Source: VXYL01 sp963666465
GTDB taxonomy: Bacteria > Pseudomonadota > Gammaproteobacteria > Pseudomonadales > Azotimanducaceae
NCBI GenBank assembly: GCA_963666465.1
Contig: OY762824.1
Location: 2,232,001 to 2,296,000, forward strand
Length of the DNA stretch: 64,000 nt
Direction of reading: 5' to 3'
Shown in pieces: positions 17,803 to 25,985 of the stretch. A program made the translations under genes and the position numbers. The notes below the pieces were generated by a model, which saw only the letters and a program-made list of their open reading frames with translations, searched no databases and was not told where the DNA came from. Each line of letters begins with the position of its first letter. Position 1 is the stretch's first letter.

Positions 17803-17845
17803 ATATCCTACGGCGTGTAGAACGAAATGTTTGTGTGTCGGGACG
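17803..17845. repeat. Imperfect direct repeat, left copy
   Basis: TATCCTACGGCGTGTAGAAC followed by GAAATGTTTGTGTGTCGGGAC. A close match in the same orientation is at 19038-19082. The pair brackets a 1.2 kb segment with the DUF1640-like gene. Confidence 0.6.
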
Positions 17846-17851
17846 GGCGCG

Positions 17852-18505
17852 TCAGGTGCTGGCTGGCTGGGATGACGGGGGCGGGGCACCCGGAGGCTTG
17901 GGTTGCGGGGCGGCCTGGGCGTCCGGAGTGGGGATCGTGAACTCGGCGGCCTGGGGTGGCGCGGTTGCCGGCGCGCCCCACGGGAAGCTCAGTGCCACGA
18001 TGGCTCCGAGGAAGAGGGTGACGATCGCGGACAGGATGATGAGGGTGAGTCGGGCCTGGTTCTTGATCTCGTCGCGCAGGAAGTCGAACTTCTGGTCGAG
18101 GTGGGCGACGGCGCTTTCGAGCTTGTCGTCGAGTTGGGCGATCCTGGACTCCAGGCCGCCGACGGCGCTTTCGAGCTTCGTCTCGAACTTGCTGTCGAGG
18201 TGGGCGATGCTGGACTCCAGGCTGCCGACGGCGCTTTCGAGCTTCGTCTCGAACTTGCTGTCGAGTTGGGCGATGCTGGACTCCAGGCTGCCGACGGCGC
18301 TTTCGAGCTTCGTCTCGAACTTGCTGTCGAGGTGGGCGATGCTGGACTTCAGGCTGCCGACGGCGTTGTCCAGGTCGGCCTTGGTGGCGACGTCGGACAG
18401 GGCGTCGGCGAGGACCTGGGCCATGGCCTCGGCCTGGGCGGGCGGGAAGCCGGCGGTCTGGAGGGTTCTGGCGCAGCGCAGGGTGTCGAGCACGGCGGCG
18501 TTCAT
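17852..18505 (-). CDS. DUF1640-like coiled-coil membrane protein
   Basis: A 217-residue protein. Residues ~1-50 (LDTLRCARTLQTAGFPPAQA, ALSDVATKADLDNAV) fit the DUF1640/CCDC90-like N-terminus. Residues ~50-145 are three to four near-identical 22-residue coiled-coil units (SSIAHLDSKFETKLESAVGS). One membrane helix (LTLIILSAIVTLFLGAIVAL) lies near 160-180, and a Pro/Ala/Gln-rich tail ends the protein. Bacterial members are widespread and of unknown function, often near mobile DNA. The unit count could change by recombination. It is bracketed by imperfect direct repeats. The family name comes from recognition, not a search. Confidence 0.68.
   Translation of the reverse strand: MNAAVLDTLRCARTLQTAGFPPAQAEAMAQVLADALSDVATKADLDNAVGSLKSSIAHLDSKFETKLESAVGSLESSIAQLDSKFETKLESAVGSLESSIAHLDSKFETKLESAVGGLESRIAQLDDKLESAVAHLDQKFDFLRDEIKNQARLTLIILSAIVTLFLGAIVALSFPWGAPATAPPQAAEFTIPTPDAQAAPQPKPPGAPPPSSQPAST
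18131..18394 (-). repeat. 66 bp tandem repeat inside the coiled-coil gene
   Basis: Four units begin at 18131, 18197, 18263 and 18329, exactly 66 bp apart. Each encodes 22 residues, so changes in copy number keep the frame. Inner units are nearly identical; the outer ones have diverged. Confidence 0.85.
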
Positions 18506-19037
18506 GGCTGTCTTCCGTTGGGCTGGAGCGTATCACTTTAGCGGGCGGGGACGGGAGTTCGGGTGCGGAGACTGTCCTTGGCGGCGTGAGACATGGCTCG
18601 CGCGGCGACGGCGGGGCGGGTCGCTGGCGGAGAGGCGCGCCTTCGGGCGTGGCGGCGGGATGCCTTCCTCCCGAGGGCCTCTCTCCAGGAGAGGCCCGCA
18701 AGGGGTGCGAAGGGCATGGCGGCGGCTGCCTGGGATTGGGAGGAACGCGCCGGGGGCGCATTGCGCGGGCAGGATGCCCTTGCCCCAGGGGACACTGGGA
18801 TGCCCCCGGCTCCGGGGGGTTGGTGGGGCGTGCGGCTTGGGGGCGTGTGGGAGGGTGCGGCCTCGCTCTGGAGTAGAGGAGGGTTGGGGGGTTCGTTCTT
18901 GGCGGCAAGACGGCCTGCCTCGCTGGGGGTTGGGGTGTTCCGGGAAAGGCGACGGGGAATGTCGTGGTGGGGGTGGGGTCGGGAGGGTTTGGGCGGAGAT
19001 TCGCGCCCCTCCGGCTCTTCGGCTGGGGATGTGGGAG
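18506..19037. other. G-rich intergenic stretch, no recognised gene
   Basis: The plus strand is strongly G-rich (many GGGG runs). Open frames on either strand are low-complexity (Pro/Arg/Gly) and match nothing I recognise. The stretch lies inside the direct-repeat-bounded segment, upstream of the DUF1640-like gene, so its promoter is presumably here. Confidence 0.4.
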
Positions 19038-19130
19038 ATGTCCTACAGCATGCAGGACGAAATGTTTGTGTGTCAGGACACGCCCCCAAAATGTTTGTGT
19101 GTCGGGACACGCCCCCGGCATGTCCGCAGG
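19038..19130. repeat. Imperfect direct repeat, right copy, with a second partial unit
   Basis: ATGTCCTACAGCATGCAGGAC then GAAATGTTTGTGTGTCAGGAC matches 17803-17845. The core ATGTTTGTGTGTCGGGACACG is repeated again from about 19091, giving a 31 bp tandem. R1 copy 2 begins directly after it. Confidence 0.6.
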
Positions 19131-19131
19131 T

Positions 19132-19415
19132 AGTGTCTCACTTTGAATTTGCCTGGCAGCCTGTCGGACTTCGGACGGCGTGAGCTGGCCGAATGCCGAC
19201 AGGGTGCCAGGACGGCTTGGGCTGGGGCAGGAAGCGTTGCCGAATAGGCAACGGTTCTTGTGGCGCTGACGTGGCGCATGGCCGTTCACAACCGGCGACT
19301 GCGTCGATTTGCCTGCCGGGACCACTCTGGGGGGAAGGCGTCCTTCGGGGGGAGGGCGTCCCGCCCTCCCCCCGAAGGACGGTGCCAGACACTGCACAAG
19401 CCAAAGTGAGACACT
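19132..19415 (+). repeat. R1 MITE-like repeat, copy 2, containing an R2 element
   Basis: Inverted ends AGTGTCTCACTTTG and CAAAGTGAGACACT are both present. A complete R2 element (19157-19268) is nested near the left end. The rest has the ACCGGCGACTGCGTCGATTT block and GGGAGGGCGTCCCGCCCTCC hairpin. Confidence 0.88.
19157..19268 (+). repeat. R2 element, copy a (nested in R1)
   Basis: Reads CAGCCTGTCGGACTTCGGAC to GGTTCTTGTGGCGCT. It has two dyads, one around CCGACAGGGTGCCAGGACGG and one at GTTGCCGAATAGGCAAC. Nesting shows it inserted into, or was carried by, R1. Confidence 0.85.
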
Positions 19416-19426
19416 GCCAGTCCGCA

Positions 19427-19558
19427 CAGCAATTCTCATTTTGGCCTTCAGCCCCCTCAACTGAACGGGTCCACCGGTCGATTTGGCCCGGATTGGGTAC
19501 GAAACGCGGGGTGCAATGCGCCTGACGGTGAAGCCAGACGCCAAAATGAGAACTGCTG
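19427..19558 (+). repeat. R4 MITE-like element, copy A
   Basis: 132 bp with inverted ends CAGCAATTCTCATTTTGGC and GCCAAAATGAGAACTGCTG. It has no coding capacity. Copies B (42022-42153, opposite orientation) and C (56839-56970) have exactly the same length. Confidence 0.88.
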
Positions 19559-19643
19559 CAGTCCGCTGCAGTCCGCACACGCCCTTTGCCTCGCAGCCAC
19601 GCTTAAGGTATAAACGCCGCCCCTTTGACGGCAGAGCCAACCG

Positions 19644-19907
19644 ATGTCCCAGGTTTGCGAAGTCACCGGCAAGCGGCCGATGGCGGGAAACAACGTCTCG
19701 CACGCGAACAACCACACCAAGCGGCGGTTCCAGCCCAACCTGCACTATCACCGCTTCTACGTGCCGTCGGAGGATCGCTTCGTGCGGCTGCGGGTGTCGG
19801 CTGCCGGAATGCGAATCATCGACAAGCGCGGCATCGAGGCCGTGCTTCAGGACTTGGGCAAGCTGCGCCGGCCGGCGCAAGCGCAAGGCGCCGCCAAGGG
19901 GGAATAG
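19644..19907 (+). CDS. rpmB: 50S ribosomal protein bL28
   Basis: An 87-residue protein of the large ribosomal subunit. The family start SQVCEVTGKRPMAGNNVSHA and the following NNHTKRRFQPNLHYHRFYVP are clear, and VRLRVSAAGMRIIDKRGIE is the expected C-terminal core. The tail is a little longer than in E. coli. rpmG starts 3 bp after its stop, the usual rpmBG operon. R4 copy A ends only 85 bp upstream, so the promoter must lie in a very short gap or within repeat sequence. Confidence 0.97.
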   Translation: MSQVCEVTGKRPMAGNNVSHANNHTKRRFQPNLHYHRFYVPSEDRFVRLRVSAAGMRIIDKRGIEAVLQDLGKLRRPAQAQGAAKGE

Positions 19908-19910
19908 CAG

Positions 19911-20081
19911 ATGGCCAAGAAGGGCAAGCGCGAGAAGATCAAGCTGGTGTCGAGTGCCGACACGGGCCACTACTACACCACCACGAAGAACAAGACCTCG
20001 ACCCCGGACAAGCTCGAATTTCGCAAGTTCGATCCGGTGGTGCGGCGGCACGTGGCCTACCGGGAAGCGAAGATCAAGTAG
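19911..20081 (+). CDS. rpmG: 50S ribosomal protein bL33
   Basis: A 56-residue ribosomal protein, MAKKGKREKIKLVSSADTGH followed by YYTTTKNKTSTPDKLEFRK and ending YREAKIK. There are no zinc-binding cysteine pairs, so this is the cysteine-free form common in Gammaproteobacteria. It is coupled to rpmB (3 bp gap) and followed after 77 bp by mutM on the same strand. Confidence 0.97.
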   Translation: MAKKGKREKIKLVSSADTGHYYTTTKNKTSTPDKLEFRKFDPVVRRHVAYREAKIK

Positions 20082-20158
20082 AGCGCGCCCGCTGCACGGG
20101 CGTTGGCGGTTTCGCCGGCGCAAAACCGCTGTGCGTCTGGCCAGATCAAGCACGCCGG

Positions 20159-20968
20159 GTGCCTGAACTTCCCGAGGTCGAGACTACCCGCCGCGGCCTT
20201 TCCCGCGCGGTTCCCGGGCAACGTCTGAACCGCATCGTCGTGCGCAATCCGGCACTGCGCTGGCCGGTGCGCCTGCCAGCGGGCATCGGCGGCGAGCGTT
20301 TCGGCAGCATCGGCCGGCGCGGCAAGTATCTGCTGCTGCCGCTTCAGAGCGGCGGTCTCATTCTCCACCTCGGCATGTCCGGGCACCTGGCGGTCGTCGG
20401 CGCGGATCGTCCGGCCGGCAGGCACGATCACATCGACCTCGTGCTGGACGATGGCCGCGCCGTGCGCTTCACCGATCCGCGCCGCTTCGGCAGCCTGCAC
20501 TGGCAGGCCTTCCCGCTGCTGGCGCATCCGCTGCTCGCGCGCCTCGGCCCCGAACCCATGTCCGAGGATTTCGATGCGGCCTATCTGGCGGCCCAGGCGC
20601 GGGGACGCCGCACCGCCGTCAAGTCGCTCTTGATGGATGCGCGGGTGGTGGTGGGAGTGGGCAACATCTACGCCAACGAGACGCTGTTCCTCGCGGGAAT
20701 CCGTCCGCGCCGCGCCGCCGGCCGAGTCTCCAGGCCACGCCTTGCCCTGCTCGTGGCGGCCATCAAGGCGACGCTGCAACGAGCCATCGACACCGGCGGC
20801 ACGACGCTGCGGGATTTCGCCGGAACCGACGGCAAGCCAGGCTACTTCGCGCAGGAGCTGCATGTATATGGCCGCGGCGGCGAGCCGTGCAGGCAATGCG
20901 GGAAGGCGCTGACGGAGGTGCGGCACGGCGGCAGAGCGACGGTGTACTGCGCGGCCTGCCAACGCTGA
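20159..20968 (+). CDS. mutM: Formamidopyrimidine-DNA glycosylase (Fpg/MutM)
   Basis: A 269-residue base-excision repair enzyme that removes 8-oxoguanine and formamidopyrimidines. The GTG start gives mature PELPEVETTRRGL, with catalytic Pro and Glu at the N-terminus. Lys in GRRGKYLLL, the GVGNIYANETLF helix-two-turn-helix and the C-terminal zinc finger (CRQCG ... YCAAC) are all present. The rpmBG-mutM-coaD neighbourhood is common in Proteobacteria. An upstream in-frame extension is only the rpmG region read in another frame. Confidence 0.96.
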   Translation: MPELPEVETTRRGLSRAVPGQRLNRIVVRNPALRWPVRLPAGIGGERFGSIGRRGKYLLLPLQSGGLILHLGMSGHLAVVGADRPAGRHDHIDLVLDDGRAVRFTDPRRFGSLHWQAFPLLAHPLLARLGPEPMSEDFDAAYLAAQARGRRTAVKSLLMDARVVVGVGNIYANETLFLAGIRPRRAAGRVSRPRLALLVAAIKATLQRAIDTGGTTLRDFAGTDGKPGYFAQELHVYGRGGEPCRQCGKALTEVRHGGRATVYCAACQR

Positions 20969-21093
20969 GGGGCACTTGGGTCGTCGGGGCCTTGGATGCG
21001 GTCGGCGGCGCCGCAAGCGCAGCGCCCCACCGAAATCCCGTGCGGTTTCCTGACTCCCTTCAGGGCGGGACCGATGGAGGGCGGACGACAGTC

Positions 21094-21570
21094 CTATCCA
21101 AGGCTCCGGTAGTGCTCCACCACCGCAGGATGGACGAATTCCGAGATGTCGCCACCGAGCCCCGCGATCTCGCGCACTCGGGAGGACGACAGGAACGACC
21201 ATTGGCGTGACGTCGGCAGCAGCACGTATTCCATGTCGCTGTCGAGGGTCTGGTTCATCTCGATCATCTGGAACTCGTAGTCGAAGTCCGACATGGTGCG
21301 CAGGCCCCGCACCACGAAGCGCGTCCCCTTCGAGCGCACGTAATCCACCAGGAGATTGTTGAACCCCTCCACCTCCACCCGGTCGCCAAACTCCTCGAGC
21401 GCCTGCCGGCACAGCGAAATGCGCCCGGACAGGAACGAGGCAGGGTCCTTGTCGGCGGACGTGCCGATGGCGACAACAACCCGGTCGAACAGGCGCAAGG
21501 CGCGCTCCACGATGTCGCGGTGGCCGTAGGTGATGGGATTGAAGCTTCCCGGATAGACGACGATGGTCAT
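21094..21570 (-). CDS. coaD: Phosphopantetheine adenylyltransferase
   Basis: A 158-residue enzyme of CoA synthesis that joins ATP and 4'-phosphopantetheine to give dephospho-CoA. YPGSFNPITYGHRDI has the nucleotidyltransferase (T/H)xGH motif, with VRGLRTMSDFDYEFQM and SSSRVREIAGLGGDI as the other family blocks. It converges with mutM, with 125 bp between the stops. Length and motifs are complete. Confidence 0.97.
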   Translation of the reverse strand: MTIVVYPGSFNPITYGHRDIVERALRLFDRVVVAIGTSADKDPASFLSGRISLCRQALEEFGDRVEVEGFNNLLVDYVRSKGTRFVVRGLRTMSDFDYEFQMIEMNQTLDSDMEYVLLPTSRQWSFLSSSRVREIAGLGGDISEFVHPAVVEHYRSLG

Positions 21571-21726
21571 CCCAAACCCTTGTTGCTTGTGGCAGGGCGG
21601 CACATGGCGGACGCCGCGAAGGGCGCGCATCATAGGACAGTTGCCAGCCCAGCGCCTCGGGGAAAGAATGGAGGCACCGCCACTCCCCCAAGGCGTTGAA
21701 CCGCAAGAGGCTGCTATCATGTGCCG

Positions 21727-23091
21727 ATGAACCGGATTCTGGTGGTCGAGGGCGACGCCGAGCATCGCCGTCAGTTGTGCCGGTTCCTGATCGACGGCGG
21801 GTTCGGCGTCGTGGAGGCAACGTCCTTCGACGCTGCGGCAGCGGAGAGCTTGCGCGAAGCCGATGCGGTGGTGGCCGGTACCGCAACGTCCTTGGGACCC
21901 GAGCCCGAAGCAATCGACCGTGCTGCGGATGTGCCGGTGGTGGTGGTTGCCGACGATGCCACCATCGCCGGCGCGGTCGCCAGCGTTCGTGCTGGCGCGG
22001 CCGACTACATCCCGCGCCCCTACGTTGCCGCCGCCCTTCTGGACACGGTGTGCGCGGCGCTGAAATCGCATCCCCGCGCCCGACGCCAAAGGCCGGCACA
22101 CGCCATCGCGAAGTCTGCAGCCGGCGCTTCGACCCCCGACATGATCGGCGCCAGCGAGGCCATGCGCGAGGTATTCGACCGCATCGGCAAGGTGGCGCCC
22201 ACCGACTCCACCGTTCTCGTTCAGGGCGAGTCGGGCACCGGCAAGGAGCTGGTCGCCCGGGCGCTGCATTCCCTCAGCCTGCGCCGCGAGGCCAGCATGG
22301 TGTCGCTCAACTGCGCCGCCATCCCGGATGTGCTCATCGAGCCGGAACTCTTTGGCCACGCACCAGGAGCGCTGGCCAGCGACCTCGGCGGGCGCGGCGG
22401 ACTGATCGAGGCCGCCGATGGCGGCACCCTGTTCCTCGACGAGATTGGCGAATTGCCCCGCAACGCCCAAGCGCGGCTCTTGCGCGTGCTGCAGGACGGG
22501 GAACTGCGGCGTCTCGGCGGCACGAGCACGCGACTCGTGGACGTGCGTCTGATCGCCGCCACCCACCGCGACCTCGAAGCGCTCACCCGCGAGGGCGGCT
22601 TCCGCGAGGATCTCTACTACCGGCTCGATGTGGTATCGCTCAGGTTGCCACCCCTGCGCGACCGCGGCGACGACGTGATCCTGCTGGCGCAGGCGGCGCT
22701 GGCATCGGCGTGCCGGCGGACGAACAAGCCGGGCCTTGTGCTCTCCGATGCCGCCTGCCATGCCATCCGCCACTATCGCTGGCCCGGCAATGTGCGCGAA
22801 CTCGGGAACGCGGTGGAACGCGCGGTGATCCTCTGCGACGACAGCGTCATCGAAGCCGAACTGCTGGCCATCGACGCCGCCACCGACCTGGCCGCAAACG
22901 CAGAAGCCGCCAACGGCGCCGACTCCCTCACCGACTACTTCATGCGCTTCGTGCTGGAGAATCAGGACCACTACACGGAGACCGAACTCGCGGGCCGCCT
23001 CGGCATCAGCCGCAAGAGCCTCTGGGAACGCCGCCAACGCCTGAACATCCCACGCCGACGCACCCGCAAGCGAGGCCCACGACCTCGGTGA
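21727..23091 (+). CDS. NtrC-like AAA+ regulator with degenerate receiver and no GAFTGA
   Basis: A 454-residue protein from the ATG (a GTG at 21721 is also possible). Residues 1-120 resemble a response receiver (ILVVEGDAEHRR; AGAADYIPRPY), but the phosphorylation Asp is absent (ADAVVAGTAT) and the usual Lys is Arg. The AAA+ domain has Walker A GESGTGKE (from 167) and Walker B LFLDEIGE, yet the sigma-54 loop after LFGH reads APGALASD (212-219) instead of GAFTGA. A Fis-type helix-turn-helix ends it (ETELAGRLGISRKSLWERR). Some NtrC/HupR proteins without GAFTGA act with sigma-70; that could apply here (inference). No partner kinase is adjacent. Confidence 0.88.
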   Translation: MNRILVVEGDAEHRRQLCRFLIDGGFGVVEATSFDAAAAESLREADAVVAGTATSLGPEPEAIDRAADVPVVVVADDATIAGAVASVRAGAADYIPRPYVAAALLDTVCAALKSHPRARRQRPAHAIAKSAAGASTPDMIGASEAMREVFDRIGKVAPTDSTVLVQGESGTGKELVARALHSLSLRREASMVSLNCAAIPDVLIEPELFGHAPGALASDLGGRGGLIEAADGGTLFLDEIGELPRNAQARLLRVLQDGELRRLGGTSTRLVDVRLIAATHRDLEALTREGGFREDLYYRLDVVSLRLPPLRDRGDDVILLAQAALASACRRTNKPGLVLSDAACHAIRHYRWPGNVRELGNAVERAVILCDDSVIEAELLAIDAATDLAANAEAANGADSLTDYFMRFVLENQDHYTETELAGRLGISRKSLWERRQRLNIPRRRTRKRGPRPR

Positions 23092-23313
23092 GACCCTACG
23101 GAGGGCGAGAGGCCCTCCCTCCAGAGTGCGAACCGCCCTCCCTGCAGTGAGCGGCGGCGAGCGGACTTCTCCCGGTTCAGCGAAGTGGGGCATTCCCATC
23201 ACTCCTCCCTTCGAAAGGGGGCAGGCCGTGCCGACAGTGCCTGTGCAGAGCTTCCCCCGGCGCCACAAGAACCGTTGCCTTTCGTTCCTCCACGTGGCCA
23301 CCGCGATTTTGGT
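23092..23313. other. Intergenic region with R1 and R2 scraps
   Basis: It contains an R1-like GGAGGGCGAGAGGCCCTCC hairpin just after the regulator's stop and an R2 end fragment (CGCCACAAGAACCGTTGCCT, near 23261). No gene is recognised. Confidence 0.5.
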
Positions 23314-23567
23314 AGTGTCTCACTTTGGCTTGTGCAGTGTCTGGCGCCGTCCCCCGGGGGGAGGGCGTCCCGCCCTCAATGCGCGCCGTCAGGCGCGTCC
23401 TCCCTGCACATGCCGCGAGTGCCCGCGCGCCTGACGGCGCGGCGCGCCTTGCGGCGCGATGGAGGGCGGGACGCCCTCCCCCCGGAGTGGTCCCGGCAGG
23501 CAAGTCGACGCAGTCGCCGGTTGCGAACGGCCATGCGCCACGTCAGGCAAATTCAAAGTGAGACACT
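23314..23567 (-). repeat. R1 MITE-like repeat, copy 3
   Basis: Ends AGTGTCTCACTTTGGCTTGT and AATTCAAAGTGAGACACT; opposite orientation to copy 2. The interior has two GGGAGGGCGTCCCGCCCTC-type hairpins around a GCGCCGTCAGGCGCG segment. It ends 45 bp before pcnB. Confidence 0.88.
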
Positions 23568-23611
23568 ACCGCGATTTGGACGCTTTCCCTTTTTCGTCGC
23601 TACACCGTAAG

Positions 23612-25069
23612 ATGGCCCCCTTCCACTTGCTCAAGAGCCACCCGGCACCGAACTCCTTGCCCAATCGAATCACCGAACACGACATAGATCGATCGTGCAT
23701 CTCCGCCGGCGCCGTGACGGTGGTGGAGCAGCTGCGAACCGCCGGGTTCGAGGCGTATCTGGTCGGGGGCTGTGTGCGCGATCTGCTCATCGGCCTCACC
23801 CCGAAGGACTTCGACGTCGCCACCAGCGCGACCCCCGACGCGGTGCGCGGCGTCTTTCGTCGCGTGCGGCTGGTGGGGCGCCGGTTCCGCATCGCTCATG
23901 TGCGCGTGGGGCGAGAGGTGATCGAGGTGTCCACGTTCCGCCGCGCCCAGGACACCGACGAGGACGAGTTCCCCGTGGACCTGGTCGACAACGGCCTCGG
24001 CGAGGAAGACGACCCCGCCGCCTACGATGACGCCGACGAGCCGGACGAACGAACGCCGCCGTCGCGTGGTCGCGAGGAGCAGGAGCTTTCGGATCAGGGC
24101 GTGCTGCTTCGCGACAACCTCTACGGCACCATTGACGACGACGCTTTTCGTCGCGACTTCACCGTCAACGCGCTCTACTACGACCCCATCGAAGACACTC
24201 TGCTCGACTACTGCGACGGCATGGCGGACATCGCCGCGCGCAAGTTGCGCCTCATCGGCGATGCCGAGACGCGCTATCGCGAAGATCCGGTGCGCATCCT
24301 GCGCGCGGTGCGGTTCGAGGCCAAGCTCGGCTTTGCCCTCGACGCCGAAACCGAGGCGGCCATAGCGCCGATGAGCGAACTCCTCACAGCCATAGCGCCG
24401 GCGCGGCTGTTCGACGAATTCGGCAAGCTCTTCCTCAGCGGACACGCTCTCGCCGCCTTCGAGCGCATGCGCGAGCGCGACCTCATCGAAATCCTGCTGC
24501 CGCTGCCGCCTCATGCCGAGCCCATCGCCGAGGCGGCACTCAAGAGCACAGACTCGCGCCTGGCCGAGGACAAGCCGGTCACCGCAGGCTTCCTGCTCGC
24601 CGCCTTCCTCTGGCACGAATACCTCGACCGTTGCGACCATACCGGAGCCGTCGGCAACGGCCAGGACAACGCCCGTGTCGCCAATGCGGTGATCGCCGAG
24701 CAGCAGTTCACCATCGCCATTCCCAAGCGCCATGCGCTGTTCGTGCGCGACGTCTGGAACCTGCAACCGAAGCTCGAGAAGCGCGCGCCGAAGCATGTGC
24801 AGTCGTTGCTCGAACATCCCCGCTTCCGCGCCGCGTACGACTTCCTGATGCTGCGGGTGGACACCCACGACGCGCCGGCGGAACTCGGTGAATGGTGGAC
24901 CGAAAGGCAAAGTCGCCTTGGCGAGCAAACCGGGGCCGGCGCCGAAAGGCAAAACGGCGAAGCGACGCCGGAGTCGCCGAACGGTTCACGCCGACGCCGC
25001 CGGCGCCGGCGGCGGCACGGCCGGGGGCCGTCCTCGCTGGCCCGCCGGCAAGAGGGCACCGCTCCGTGA
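23612..25069 (+). CDS. pcnB: Poly(A) polymerase I
   Basis: A 485-residue class II nucleotidyltransferase that adds poly(A) tails to RNA and promotes decay. YLVGGCVRDLLIGL and TPKDFDVATSATPD hold the GG motif and the metal-binding Asp pair; RRDFTVNALYYD and ETRYREDPVRILRAVRFEAK follow. An acidic insert (~130-160, EEDDPAAYDDADEPDE) is larger than usual. The C-terminus is strongly basic (a run of Arg from ~465), as in PcnB rather than CCA-adding enzymes. In many relatives folK follows; here it does not. Confidence 0.92.
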   Translation: MAPFHLLKSHPAPNSLPNRITEHDIDRSCISAGAVTVVEQLRTAGFEAYLVGGCVRDLLIGLTPKDFDVATSATPDAVRGVFRRVRLVGRRFRIAHVRVGREVIEVSTFRRAQDTDEDEFPVDLVDNGLGEEDDPAAYDDADEPDERTPPSRGREEQELSDQGVLLRDNLYGTIDDDAFRRDFTVNALYYDPIEDTLLDYCDGMADIAARKLRLIGDAETRYREDPVRILRAVRFEAKLGFALDAETEAAIAPMSELLTAIAPARLFDEFGKLFLSGHALAAFERMRERDLIEILLPLPPHAEPIAEAALKSTDSRLAEDKPVTAGFLLAAFLWHEYLDRCDHTGAVGNGQDNARVANAVIAEQQFTIAIPKRHALFVRDVWNLQPKLEKRAPKHVQSLLEHPRFRAAYDFLMLRVDTHDAPAELGEWWTERQSRLGEQTGAGAERQNGEATPESPNGSRRRRRRRRRHGRGPSSLARRQEGTAP

Positions 25070-25300
25070 GCGGGCTCGGGACGCCTCTTCCGAGGGCGGT
25101 CATCCTGCCCTCCATGCGCGCCGCAAGGCGTGTCTCTGCGATAGCCAACTGCCTGATGTCTTTTCGATTCTGGCGCACCAGCGCCGCGAGGCCGCGGGCT
25201 GACGCCGCCGGCCCTGCGGGCAGGCTGGAGGTCAGGATGCCCTCTCTCCGAGGATCGGAGGCGTCAGTGCGCGGCAAGCGCGCCTGAAACGCAATGGCCG
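25070..25300. other. Gap with degenerate R1-like sequence where folK is often found
   Basis: Blocks such as CCTCCATGCGCGCCGCAAGG and GAGGGCGGTCATCCTGCCCTC match the R1 interior, but the inverted ends are missing. No open frame here resembles FolK. Confidence 0.5.
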
Positions 25301-25978
25301 ATGCCGCCTGGAACCGTTGCTAAGTCGCCCTCGGTCGGTCAGTCCCCACCGCGCCACATCGCTGTGGAGGGACCCATCGGCGTTGGCAAGACGACGCTGG
25401 CGCGGCGGCTTGCGGCGCATCTTGGCCGGCCGCTGCTGCTCGAGCCGGACGACAATCCCTTCCTCGCCCGCTACTACAGGAACCCGCGCCGCTACGCCCT
25501 GCCGACGCAGCTTTTCTTCCTGCTGCATCGCGCCGGTCGGGTGGGCGAGCTTGCCGGTCCGCTGCTGGGCGCCGATGTGGTGAGCGACTTCCTGATGGAG
25601 AAGGATCGGCTCTTCGCCCGCATGACCCTCGACGACAACGAGATGGGGCTGTATGACCGCATCAACGCCAGCCTCGACATCGAGCCGCCGAGGCCGGACC
25701 TCGTGATCTACTTGCAGGCGCCGGTGTCGGTGCTGCTCGAGCGCATCTCGCGTCGGGGCGATCCTCGCGAGACGCGGATCGACAGCGGCTATGTCGGCCG
25801 CCTGAGCGAGGCCTATGCGTGCTTCTTCCACCGCTACGACGCCGCGCCGCTGCTCATCGTCAACGCCGCCGAGATCGACTTCGCCGGCAATGCCGCGCAC
25901 TTCCACGCCCTCGCCGACGAGGCCTTGCACGTCTCTGGCCGGCGCACCTACTTCAACCCCAACCCGACGTTGCTGTGA
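25301..25978 (+). CDS. Deoxynucleoside kinase (dGK/dAK family)
   Basis: A 225-residue kinase of the deoxyguanosine/deoxyadenosine kinase family, phosphorylating salvaged deoxynucleosides. It has P-loop VEGPIGVGKTTLARRL, a substrate region LLEPDDNPFL, the lid-proximal FLMEKDRLFA, and VIYLQAPVSVLLERISRRG. Several upstream residues look non-conserved; the HIAVEGPIG block starts near residue 19. panB starts 7 bp after its stop, so the two are probably co-transcribed. Base specificity cannot be read from sequence. Confidence 0.9.
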   Translation: MPPGTVAKSPSVGQSPPRHIAVEGPIGVGKTTLARRLAAHLGRPLLLEPDDNPFLARYYRNPRRYALPTQLFFLLHRAGRVGELAGPLLGADVVSDFLMEKDRLFARMTLDDNEMGLYDRINASLDIEPPRPDLVIYLQAPVSVLLERISRRGDPRETRIDSGYVGRLSEAYACFFHRYDAAPLLIVNAAEIDFAGNAAHFHALADEALHVSGRRTYFNPNPTLL

Positions 25979-25985
25979 GCCTGCC

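Noticed and set aside
18538..19110. Minus-strand 190-codon frame
   Set aside because: Low-complexity Pro/Arg/Ser sequence over a direct repeat and G-rich DNA; no homology recognised.
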